This document shows, piece by piece, positions 1 through 5,968 of a stretch of DNA of 6,408 nt (positions are counted from its first letter, which is position 1; the number at the start of each line of letters is the position of its first letter). Position numbers and translations under genes: made by a program. This DNA is from Pseudomonadota bacterium (GTDB lineage Bacteria > Pseudomonadota > Gammaproteobacteria > Burkholderiales > Thiobacillaceae): contig JAJZTV010000112.1 in NCBI GenBank assembly GCA_021847385.1, positions 1 through 6,408 on the forward strand. Reading direction: 5' to 3'. The notes below the pieces were generated by a model that saw only the letters and a list, made by a program, of their open reading frames with translations, was not told where the DNA came from and did no database searches.

Positions 1-905
1 TGGCCTTGGCCAACCCGCAGGCCGCGCGTCGCACCCTGTGGCAGACGACCAAGGCCTCGGACGTGCTCAATGGCTTCCAGCAGGCCTTCACCATGGAGCC
101 GCTGATCGATCAGAACGGCGAGAAGGTCTGGTATGAGGTCAAGGTGAACCGCGCCTATTACGACTACGTCGTCAACAACGGCTTCTATAACAGCAACAAT
201 CAGAAAGGGAAGACCATCGCCTTCCCCGCCTCGTCCAACACCAGCCGCGGCGAGGGTGCGGTCAAGGTCAAGGCGGCATGGAAGGTCATCGGCGGTAAAG
301 ACAATCCGAAAAACTTCTACACCACCGACGCGCTGATTTACGACCCGCAAACCAAACAGTGCTCGAAGAAGACGGTGGGCTTGGTCGGCCTGCACATCAC
401 GCAGAAGACCGCGCAGTTGCCGCAGTGGATGTGGGCGACTTTCGAGCATGTGAACAACGCGCCCGACCTCGTGAATGGCGTGCCCGCACCGACGACCGGC
501 GTGCAATACAATTTCTACAACCCGGCCTGCACCGCCTGCCCGATCAACACCCCGCCGTCGAAACAGAAACCTGGCGCACCGACCCAGGTTGCGCGTGTGG
601 TGCCGGTGGACAGCACGGCGGCCTTGAAAAACGGCGCCTTCCAAACAGCCCTGCAAGCCTTGCGCTCGGATAACGTCTGGCAAAACTACATGCTGGTGAA
701 TGCCCAGTGGGGGGCATCGCCCAGCCCCATCGGCACCCCTAACCAGCCGTCGTTCCTGGCCAACACCACGATGGAGACATATTTGCAGCAACCGGTCGTG
801 GACAAAAAGGCACCGCATGGCTGCATCAATTGCCATGGCGGCTACGCCGGGAATACGGACCTGGATTTCCAGATATCCGACGCCTATCCGCGGCCGAAGA
901 AATAA
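1..905 (+). CDS. Cytochrome c family protein, single CxxCH haem motif, 5' partial
   Basis: This is the C-terminal part of a probable periplasmic haem protein. The first complete codon is at 3 and the frame is open to the left edge. A TTG at 6 exists, but no ribosome site can be seen, so the true start and any signal peptide are probably upstream. Numbered from that TTG, about 299 residues are visible. One haem-binding motif, CINCH, lies at residues 273-277, 22 residues before the end. A second pair, CTAC (175-178), is followed by Pro and not His, so it is not a haem c site and may be a disulfide or metal site; there is also a lone Cys119. The region is rich in Trp, Tyr and Asn, with a WMWATFEHVNN stretch near 141-151. 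The stop TAA is at 903-905. The next gene is 189 bp away beyond a stem-loop and is probably a separate unit. The redox partner and exact family are not recognised. Confidence 0.75.
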   Translation, partial: ALANPQAARRTLWQTTKASDVLNGFQQAFTMEPLIDQNGEKVWYEVKVNRAYYDYVVNNGFYNSNNQKGKTIAFPASSNTSRGEGAVKVKAAWKVIGGKDNPKNFYTTDALIYDPQTKQCSKKTVGLVGLHITQKTAQLPQWMWATFEHVNNAPDLVNGVPAPTTGVQYNFYNPACTACPINTPPSKQKPGAPTQVARVVPVDSTAALKNGAFQTALQALRSDNVWQNYMLVNAQWGASPSPIGTPNQPSFLANTTMETYLQQPVVDKKAPHGCINCHGGYAGNTDLDFQISDAYPRPKK

Positions 906-937
906 AACCCAAGGCAAACCATAGCCAGCCTCGACTG

Positions 938-968
938 TGCGGTGGCGCTGCCGAGCATCGCCACCGCA
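938..968 (+). terminator. Perfect 10-bp stem-loop after the cytochrome gene
   Basis: The arms TGCGGTGGCG (938-947) and CGCCACCGCA (959-968) are exact reverse complements around an 11-nt loop. The hairpin lies 33 nt after the stop of the upstream gene and about 126 nt before the next start. There is no T-tract after it, so it is not a classical intrinsic terminator. It could still stop transcription, protect the 3' end of the upstream mRNA or be a protein-binding site. The structure is certain from the sequence; the role is inferred. Confidence 0.45.
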
Positions 969-1038
969 TTACCGAAGCCCGTCCGCGCTGAGCGAACCGG
1001 CTATGAAACACCGGCCAACTTGCTTTCCGCGCATTACA

Positions 1039-1049
1039 AACGTTACGTT
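1039..1049. promoter_or_regulatory. Small palindrome upstream of the amide hydrolase gene
   Basis: AACGT-T-ACGTT is a perfect 5+1+5 palindrome, 45 nt before the hydrolase start codon. That is the right zone for an operator or promoter. I could not find a convincing sigma70 promoter around it: TTGCTT at 1020-1025 is a possible -35, but the matching -10 position is poor. Short palindromes also occur by chance, so this is only a candidate. Confidence 0.2.
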
Positions 1050-1082
1050 CGCCGCGTGCGACCGTAAACAAAACTCGACACC

Positions 1083-1088
1083 AGGGAG
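1083..1088 (+). promoter_or_regulatory. Ribosome binding site of the amide hydrolase gene
   Basis: AGGGAG at 1083-1088 lies 6 nt before the ATG at 1095. It supports this start, and this start places cysteine at residue 2 as the enzyme family requires. Confidence 0.7.
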
Positions 1089-1094
1089 CTATTT

Positions 1095-2105
1095 ATGTGC
1101 ACCGATTTTCTTATCCAGGCGAAAGACGGCGCTTGGGTGAATGGCCGCAGCATGGAATTCGGCACGGACTTGCATACGCAAGTCTACGTTCGAGCCGCCA
1201 AGACGAGCGGCGCTTTGCAAGGCCTTGAGGGCGAAACGATGGAACTGATACCGACCTATGGCTTTGTCGGCACCTCATCCTTCGACACGAGCATTTGCAC
1301 CGATGGCATGAATACCGAAGGCCTATCCACCGGCGCCTTGTGGTTGCCCGGCTCGCAGTATCAGAAACCCAAGCTACTGCCCAAGCACAACGTGCTGTGC
1401 GGATTCTTCGTCAATTGGATGCTTGCGCACTGCGCCACTACCGACGATGTGCGGCACGCACTGGAGCACGATGAAATCCGTGTCGTCGGCGACAAGTGGA
1501 TAGCCAAGATCGGGCCGCTGCACTTCCCGGTGCACGATGCCAAGGGCAACAGCATCGTCATCGAATTCCTCGACGGCCAAGCCGTCGTCAGCGATAACCC
1601 GGTGGCGGTGTTGACCAATCGCCCCACCTTTCCCTGGCAGCTCGACAATCTGCGCAACTATGTGAACCTCAGCCCGTGGGACACCGAGGCCATCACCCTC
1701 GGCAGCATGAGGGTGGAAAACACCGGTCACGGCACCGGACTGGCCGGCCTGCCCGGCAATGCCACGCCGCCGTCGCGCTTCGTTCGCGCCACTTACCTGA
1801 AGCAATTCGCCTTGCCGGCCGAGACCGCGGCCGATGCGCAAACCCAGGCCTTTCATCTGCTGAATGCGGTGGATATCCCGCTCGGGACGGTCCGCACCAA
1901 ATCAACGCTGAACCCCGCAGGCGTGGAATACGACTACACGCAATGGGTGGTGGTGAAAGACCTGAGCAATCGGATCTTCAACATTCGCTTGCACACCAGC
2001 ACCCTGGCCTGGTGCGTCGATCTCAAGCATCTGGATTTCCAGAGCCTGAACGGCAAGCACATCCCCGTCCCCGAGGGACCGGTAGCCTTGCCTTTGCTCA
2101 ATTAG
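1095..2105 (+). CDS. Linear amide C-N hydrolase, choloylglycine hydrolase / penicillin V acylase family (Ntn)
   Basis: The 336-residue protein should hydrolyse a linear amide bond using an N-terminal cysteine nucleophile. Family members act on conjugated bile salts, penicillin V or acyl-homoserine lactones. The sequence begins Met-Cys, so removal of Met exposes Cys2 directly; there is no signal peptide or propeptide, which suggests a cytoplasmic enzyme. Family residues fall at their usual numbers: Cys2, Arg18 in GRSMEF, Asn175 in VLTNRP and Arg228 in PPSRFVRA. Position 21 is Glu where bile salt hydrolases have Asp. The GMNTEGL segment (71-77) matches the conserved GMNxxGL region. The segment around residue 82 reads ALWLPG, without the Asn typical of bile salt hydrolases, so a different acyl substrate is likely. 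The length is normal for the family. The gene stands alone on its strand, with AGGGAG before ATG, and converges with the minus-strand genes. The substrate is unknown. Confidence 0.93.
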   Translation: MCTDFLIQAKDGAWVNGRSMEFGTDLHTQVYVRAAKTSGALQGLEGETMELIPTYGFVGTSSFDTSICTDGMNTEGLSTGALWLPGSQYQKPKLLPKHNVLCGFFVNWMLAHCATTDDVRHALEHDEIRVVGDKWIAKIGPLHFPVHDAKGNSIVIEFLDGQAVVSDNPVAVLTNRPTFPWQLDNLRNYVNLSPWDTEAITLGSMRVENTGHGTGLAGLPGNATPPSRFVRATYLKQFALPAETAADAQTQAFHLLNAVDIPLGTVRTKSTLNPAGVEYDYTQWVVVKDLSNRIFNIRLHTSTLAWCVDLKHLDFQSLNGKHIPVPEGPVALPLLN

Positions 2106-2121
2106 CCAAACCGATCAAGGT

Positions 2122-2147
2122 ATGGCGGCGTCCATGGCAGACGCCAT
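2122..2147. terminator. Hairpin between convergent genes
   Basis: GGCGTC (2127-2132) pairs with GACGCC (2140-2145) around a 7-nt loop. The stem can be extended by AT/AT if a 3-nt bulge is allowed; equally, ATGGCG (2122-2127) pairs with CGCCAT (2142-2147). It fills most of the 42-bp gap between two convergent stop codons, a normal place for a shared terminator. On neither strand is there a strong T-tract, so it would be a weak one. Confidence 0.35.
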
Positions 2148-2654
2148 TTAGGGCTCCGCCAGCAAACTCTCGATGACTTGCACCGCCTCCGGCTCATCCC
2201 ATTCGATGGACCCGAACAGGCCATAACGGACGCGGCCCTGCTTGTCGACGAGATAGCTGGTGGGAAAGGCAAAGACCTGCCAGGCATCGAGGTTCTGCCC
2301 CTTCTCGTCGAGCGCGATGGGGAAGCGCACCGGCACGATCTTGAGAAAGCCGCCGACCTGGGCCGGGGTTTCGCCGACGTTGACGCCGAGGATGGCGAAG
2401 GGCTTGTCGGCGAGCTTGTCGCCAAGCCGCTGCATCGACGGCATTTCCTGGCGGCACGGCGGGCACCACGTTGCCCAAAAATTGACCAGCACCACTTTGC
2501 CACGCAGTTGCTTGAGCTCGGTCTTGGGCCCGCCGGCCAACGTCGGCAACACCAGCGGCGGCGCCGACTTCGGGGCCAATGCCTTCAAACCCTTCTCGGC
2601 GAAGGCCGAGCCGCTCAACAAAGCCAGCAACAACAGGCACCACACGCGCTTCAT
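2148..2654 (-). CDS. Secreted TlpA/thioredoxin-like thiol-disulfide protein
   Basis: This is a 168-residue periplasmic thiol-disulfide oxidoreductase of the TlpA/AhpC-TSA-like thioredoxin class. A Sec signal peptide covers residues 1-19 (Lys-Arg, then a Leu-rich core) with likely cleavage after SAFA. The mature part shows LRGKVVLVNFWATWCPPC, with the redox pair WCPPC at 63-67, and a cis-proline in FAFPTSYL at about 131. The WCPPC pair and short length are typical of proteins that keep haem-attachment or other periplasmic cysteines reduced. I chose the ATG at 2654 over the GTG at 2657 because AAGGAAG (2661-2667) then sits 6 nt away. The ATG overlaps the stop of the upstream gene by one base (TGATG), implying translational coupling to it. 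Client protein and electron donor (a DsbD/CcdA-type protein) are not in the window. Confidence 0.92.
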   Translation of the reverse strand: MKRVWCLLLLALLSGSAFAEKGLKALAPKSAPPLVLPTLAGGPKTELKQLRGKVVLVNFWATWCPPCRQEMPSMQRLGDKLADKPFAILGVNVGETPAQVGGFLKIVPVRFPIALDEKGQNLDAWQVFAFPTSYLVDKQGRVRYGLFGSIEWDEPEAVQVIESLLAEP

Positions 2655-3421
2655 CACTTGCTTCCTTTCGACAAGGCCTGGATCTGCCCATGCAACAACG
2701 CGCCCAGCTTGTCGCCGGCGGCGAGTTCTTCCGGTGTGGAATCCGAACGACGGTAATAGCCGTCGCGCAAACCCTGCAATACGGTGAGCCGCACCCGGCT
2801 ACCACCCGACTCGAGCGCGGCCTTGAGCCGCTCGCGCCACCAATAGCCGGCCGAGGCCTGGGGTTGCAGGTAGGCTATGTTCAAACGCGTCTTTCGCACG
2901 ATGGCGTCGTACTCGGGCTCCTGCCCCGGCTCGACATCTTCATAGAGCAAAGGAAACAGGAACACCGCACCCTGCAGCTTGCTGGCCTTGCCGTGGCGGG
3001 CCTGCCAGAGATCGGCCATGCGCAGCGCCGGCTGCGCCATGTGGCCGGCGGCAACCAGCACGATCTCGCGCTTGCCGCTTCGCTGTTGCACCTGTTCCAG
3101 CCAAGCGATCAGATCGGCATCGGGAATCTTGCGCACACTGCTCATGCCGGGCGACAGAAAATAGCCACCGATGAAATCGGCCACCCAGGTTTCGATACCC
3201 TGCTTGGCCAGGTATTCGCCGGCCTGGTACTCGTATGGGTTCCAGCCGTATTCGCCGGTGAGAAACACCGCAAGCAACTTACCCTTGGCGACATTGCGCT
3301 GGCTGACCACCTCGCTGCCCGAGGGCAGCTTGAAGCCCACCTCGGTGTCGGCGGCAAAGGGTGCCGAGTTGCAAACAAGCATGCTCAAGGCGAGCACGCA
3401 GCGAAGGATGGTTTTTTGCAT
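2654..3421 (-). CDS. Secreted alpha/beta-hydrolase-like protein with degenerate active site
   Basis: The 255-residue product starts with a Sec-type signal peptide (residues 1 to about 23; MQKTILR, then a hydrophobic core ending SAPFA). The rest resembles an alpha/beta hydrolase fold: strand KLLAVFLTGEYGW (48-60), a helix and strand ending IETWVADFIGG (76-86), strand REIVLVAAGHMAQ (118-130) where the nucleophile elbow is expected, and strand LQGAVFLFPLLY (149-160). The elbow reads AGHMAQ and not GxSxG, so a catalytic Ser is absent. No convincing catalytic His is seen near the end (LRDGYYRR). It may be a non-catalytic binding protein. The frame stays open upstream to 3589, overlapping the VWA gene, but the signal peptide argues for the ATG at 3421; no clear Shine-Dalgarno precedes it. 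It overlaps the TlpA-like gene by one base. I do not recognise a named family; the fold call is moderate confidence, the reading frame high. Confidence 0.7.
   Translation of the reverse strand: MQKTILRCVLALSMLVCNSAPFAADTEVGFKLPSGSEVVSQRNVAKGKLLAVFLTGEYGWNPYEYQAGEYLAKQGIETWVADFIGGYFLSPGMSSVRKIPDADLIAWLEQVQQRSGKREIVLVAAGHMAQPALRMADLWQARHGKASKLQGAVFLFPLLYEDVEPGQEPEYDAIVRKTRLNIAYLQPQASAGYWWRERLKAALESGGSRVRLTVLQGLRDGYYRRSDSTPEELAAGDKLGALLHGQIQALSKGSK
2661..2667 (-). promoter_or_regulatory. Ribosome binding site of the TlpA-like gene
   Basis: On the minus strand this reads AAGGAAG, 6 nt before the ATG at 2654. It lies inside the end of the preceding gene and decides the start: the alternative GTG at 2657 would be only 3 nt away. 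Confidence 0.7.
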
Positions 3422-3439
3422 AGCGGGATTATCGGTTTG

Positions 3440-3478
3440 TCTGGTGGACGGACACATCGGATATTTGTGCCAGCCAGA
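3440..3478 (-). other. Imperfect stem-loop between the VWA gene and the secreted pair
   Basis: TCTGG/CCAGA, then TGG/CCA and CACA/TGTG pair in nested order, with one bulged base (3473) and a 5-nt asymmetric loop (3448-3452). The element fills about half of the 73-bp gap between the VWA gene stop and the ATG at 3421. No T-tract follows on the minus strand. It could be an mRNA processing or partial termination site separating two groups of genes. The rest of the gap shows no convincing promoter. Confidence 0.25.
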
Positions 3479-3494
3479 TTGTACCGGTAGTCCT

Positions 3495-4823
3495 TCAGTT
3501 GAGTTGGATACGCACGCCAAACGGCACCGGCGCCTTGCCCTTGACCAGCCAGACCACCGGGTATTGCGGCTCCTGCTTGGGGAACTCACCCTCGGCGTCG
3601 GTGAAGTAGACCAGCAGGTCTGGGCTCAAGCGGTCGCGGTTGACCCAGTCGAACACCGGGCGGAAATCGGTGCCGCCGCCACCGGAGATGTTCTCCGGCA
3701 GGCCGACCGGCTCCCACATCGCATAGCGCCAGGGGCCCGAGGCATCCAGCTTGTCGTCGCAGGCGTGCAGGGTGATCTCGGCCCGCACCTGGCCCTTGAG
3801 CGCGTCGATCTCGGTGAGGAATTCGCGCAGCTCGTCGTCGTTGACCGAACCGCTGGTATCGAGCGCGACCACGACGTTGACGCTCTGGCTGTAGAGCCGC
3901 GGCATCAGGGCCGCGCCCTCGCGGCGGGAGGTGCGCTGGAAGCTGTAGTCGTCGCGCGCGGCGTTCATCATGTAGCGGGCGAGCAAGGCGCGCCAGGGCA
4001 GTTGCGGCGCCAGCAGGTTGTCGACGAAGCGCATCAACGATTGCGACAGCTTGCCGGCCTGGCGCGCAGCCTGGGCGGCGGCGGCGAGCCGGCTCTTCCA
4101 CTGCTCGGACAGCTTCTCCGGGTCCATGGGCGGCTGCGGCGGCTGTTCTTGCATCTGACTCTCGGCCTCGCCGCTGCCCTGGCTCTCTTGCGGCTGGGCC
4201 TGGGCCCCCTGCCCTTGCTGATCTTCCTTGTCCTGGCCTTGGCTGCCGCCCTGGCTCTCAGTGTCCTGCTCACCCTCGGCCGCGCCCGATTGCGCCTCGC
4301 GCGGCTCGCCCTCGCCGGTGTTGCGCTCGTCCGGCTCGCCCTCGCTCTCCGGCGGCGTATCGTCCTCCTGGTCGAACAGGTGCTGATCCATCGTCTCTTC
4401 CGGCGGGTCTTCGTGCAGCACCGGATAGATCTCCTCCGCCGTCAGGCCGCGGTAGGCGGCGTTCATCAGCGCTTCGTCCGGCGGCGGCATGCGCTCCTCG
4501 TCGAGGATCATGTTCACCGCGTAGTCGCAGGCGACATCCCAACGATGCTTCTGCCGATGGTTGCGCCGGGCGAAATGCGACAGCGCACAGTGCATGGCCT
4601 CGTGCGCCAGCACGAACTGGGTTTGCTCCAGGGTGAGCCGGGCGATGTAGCCGGGGTTGTAGTAGAAGGCGCGGGCATCGGTGGCCGTGGTCTTGCACCA
4701 CTTGGGGTCGGCCGCCTTGAGCGGCAGGTGCATGACCAGCGAGCCGAGGAAGGGCTTGTCCAGGATCAGCCGCGTGCGCGCCGCGGCGAGCTTGGTTTCG
4801 ATGGCGGAGGTGTCTTTGGACAT
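3495..4823 (-). CDS. VWA-like protein with HExxH metallopeptidase-like N-terminus (DUF2201 type)
   Basis: The 442-residue protein has three parts. Residues 1 to about 145 resemble the putative metallopeptidase domain DUF2201_N: HEAMH at 74-78 is an HExxH zinc motif, followed by RRNHRQKHRWDVACDYAVN (86-104). Residues about 151-230 form an acidic, Gln/Gly-rich linker with no Ile, Leu, Val, Phe, Tyr, Trp, Cys or His. Residues about 235-442 are a VWA-like domain. Its metal-ion site (MIDAS) is visible as DTSGS (322-326), with GGGGTDF (381-387) and FTDAEG (407-412). There is no signal peptide or membrane segment, so it is cytoplasmic. The gene directly follows a MoxR-type ATPase, the usual partner of such VWA proteins; the pair probably forms a chaperone-like or metal-loading machine. 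Whether the HExxH site has protease activity is not known for the family as far as I know. The ATG at 4823 has only a weak ribosome site. Confidence 0.92.
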   Translation of the reverse strand: MSKDTSAIETKLAAARTRLILDKPFLGSLVMHLPLKAADPKWCKTTATDARAFYYNPGYIARLTLEQTQFVLAHEAMHCALSHFARRNHRQKHRWDVACDYAVNMILDEERMPPPDEALMNAAYRGLTAEEIYPVLHEDPPEETMDQHLFDQEDDTPPESEGEPDERNTGEGEPREAQSGAAEGEQDTESQGGSQGQDKEDQQGQGAQAQPQESQGSGEAESQMQEQPPQPPMDPEKLSEQWKSRLAAAAQAARQAGKLSQSLMRFVDNLLAPQLPWRALLARYMMNAARDDYSFQRTSRREGAALMPRLYSQSVNVVVALDTSGSVNDDELREFLTEIDALKGQVRAEITLHACDDKLDASGPWRYAMWEPVGLPENISGGGGTDFRPVFDWVNRDRLSPDLLVYFTDAEGEFPKQEPQYPVVWLVKGKAPVPFGVRIQLN

Positions 4824-4833
4824 CGTTTTCTAC

Positions 4834-4904
4834 CGCGAAGGACGCGAAGCTCGCAAAGCAAAGGCCGGTCTCATCGCTCGCTCTTGAACTTTGCGTCCTT
4901 TGCG
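4834..4904. repeat. Intergenic inverted repeat built of 9-nt-spaced CGCRAAG units
   Basis: The left arm CGCGAAGGACGCGAAG (4834-4849) and right arm CTTTGCGTCCTTTGCG (4889-4904) pair over 16 positions: 14 Watson-Crick pairs and 2 G-T wobbles, around a 39-nt loop. Each arm contains the CGCRAAG unit twice at a 9-nt period. A third copy, CGCAAAG at 4852-4858, continues the series into the loop and can pair with the right arm instead. The element fills nearly all of the 86-bp gap between the MoxR stop and the VWA start. Similar accgcgaaggacgcgaag-type strings are familiar to me as dispersed intergenic repeats in proteobacterial genomes, but that is memory, not a search result. Confidence 0.65.
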
Positions 4905-4909
4905 ATAAA

Positions 4910-5965
4910 TCAAGCCGTTGCTGTCGGCTTGAAGTCGTACAGCATCAGCTCGGCCACGCTGTTGGCCCACTCGACGAACTCGGGCACGGCGAACAGCGGC
5001 TTGCCGACGGCACGGTGCAGGTCGGTGACCAGCATCACGCCCATCTCGCGCTGAGGGAACTCCTTGGCATATTTCAGGATGTTGGCCAGGGCCTTGGGCT
5101 GGTTGGCCGATTCCTTCGCCCGGCGCACCAGCGCGGCGGCGACGCCGTATTGCAGGTCGATGCCCTTGGGCACGGCCATCTCGCTGCCGTCGAGGATGGC
5201 GTCGATGTCCGGCAGGTTTTCCATGTTGTCAATGAAGGCCTTGAGCTCGACGCCCACGGCATTGCCGACGCAGGCCTGCAGCGCATCGGTGATCAGGTCG
5301 GGCCGGTTGGAAAACTTGGCCAAGGCGCGGTGCACGTATTCCCAGGAACGCGGGCTGGGGAAGGCGACCGGGTTGTGCGCCGGGTCGTAATCGAACAAGA
5401 GGTCCGGCCGGAAGCGCAGGAAGCCCATGATCCGGTCGTCGATGCCGTGCGCCAACGCCCAGGAGATCCAGTCGTCGAGATTGGCCTCGACCTCGTAGTG
5501 GGTGAAGCGGTTGGCCAGCGGCGCCGGCATGGCATAGGTGACGCCGCGGTCGCCTTGTCGATTACCGGCAGCGAAGATGGCCCAGCCCTCGGGGATGGTG
5601 TATTCGCCCAGACGGCGGTCGAGGATGAGCTGATAGGCCGCAGCCGACACGGTGGGCGGCGCCGCGTTGATCTCGTCGAGGAACAGGATGCCCTGGGCAC
5701 CGTGGCGCTCGGCGTTGGGCAGCATGTCGGGCACCGACCATTTCACGGTGTCGCCGCTCTTGAACGGGATGCCGCGCAGGTCGGTCGGCTCCATCTGCGA
5801 CAGCCGGATGTCGATCAGCGGCACCGCGTGGCGCTGGGCGATGCCGGCGATGATCTGCGATTTGCCGACGCCGGGCGGGCCCCAGAGCATGACGGGGGTG
5901 TGGATGCCTTCGGTGCAGCTTTCGAATTCGCGGTCGAGAATGGTTTCGATGTGTGATGGACGCAT
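4910..5965 (-). CDS. MoxR-type AAA+ ATPase
   Basis: This 351-residue cytoplasmic ATPase belongs to the MoxR / AAA_5 group. Walker A is GPPGVGKS at 29-36, Walker B is ILFLDEIN at 93-100, sensor 1 is Asn135 in FAAGNR, a probable arginine finger is Arg153 in PLANRF, and a sensor 2 candidate is Arg206 in FPSPRSWE. The DLRGIP segment (62-67) is typical of the group. Such ATPases form hexamer rings and remodel or activate a client together with a VWA-domain protein, here encoded next. The ATG at 5965 is 3 nt after the stop of the preceding gene and has no close Shine-Dalgarno, so its translation probably depends on coupling. That stop codon is in the same frame as this ATG. All key ATPase residues are present, so it should be active. 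The client is unknown. Confidence 0.95.
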   Translation of the reverse strand: MRPSHIETILDREFESCTEGIHTPVMLWGPPGVGKSQIIAGIAQRHAVPLIDIRLSQMEPTDLRGIPFKSGDTVKWSVPDMLPNAERHGAQGILFLDEINAAPPTVSAAAYQLILDRRLGEYTIPEGWAIFAAGNRQGDRGVTYAMPAPLANRFTHYEVEANLDDWISWALAHGIDDRIMGFLRFRPDLLFDYDPAHNPVAFPSPRSWEYVHRALAKFSNRPDLITDALQACVGNAVGVELKAFIDNMENLPDIDAILDGSEMAVPKGIDLQYGVAAALVRRAKESANQPKALANILKYAKEFPQREMGVMLVTDLHRAVGKPLFAVPEFVEWANSVAELMLYDFKPTATA

Positions 5966-5968
5966 GGT

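Noticed and set aside
1020..1048. A sigma70 promoter before the amide hydrolase gene (TTGCTT with a -10 at 1043-1048)
   Set aside because: The -10 position matches the consensus at only two bases; it is not good enough to list as a promoter.
937..1140. A 67-codon plus-strand frame in the spacer before the amide hydrolase
   Set aside because: It runs over the stem-loop and into the hydrolase gene in another frame, with no ribosome site and an Arg/Ser/Pro-rich product.
1571..1587. CGACGGC-CAA-GCCGTCG inverted repeat inside the amide hydrolase gene
   Set aside because: A 7-bp GC-only stem is common by chance in GC-rich coding DNA and the region aligns well with the family.
2178..3490. Long plus-strand open frames opposite the TlpA-like and hydrolase-like genes
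   Set aside because: The minus-strand products have signal peptides, a WCPPC motif and a good ribosome site; the plus-strand products show no recognisable features.
3422..3589. A 56-residue N-terminal extension of the secreted hydrolase-like protein
   Set aside because: It would overlap the VWA gene by about 95 bp and put an Arg/Ser-rich segment before an otherwise normal signal peptide starting at 3421.
3171..5054. A 627-codon open frame on the plus strand opposite the VWA gene
   Set aside because: It lies antisense to a gene with clear HExxH and VWA motifs and crosses the intergenic repeat. Its product is Leu/Arg/Ala-rich low complexity, as expected from a mirrored GC-rich gene.
5015..5956. 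A 313-codon open frame on the plus strand opposite the ATPase gene
   Set aside because: It is antisense to an intact MoxR ATPase with all motifs; its Val/Gly/Asp/Arg-rich product shows no domain.
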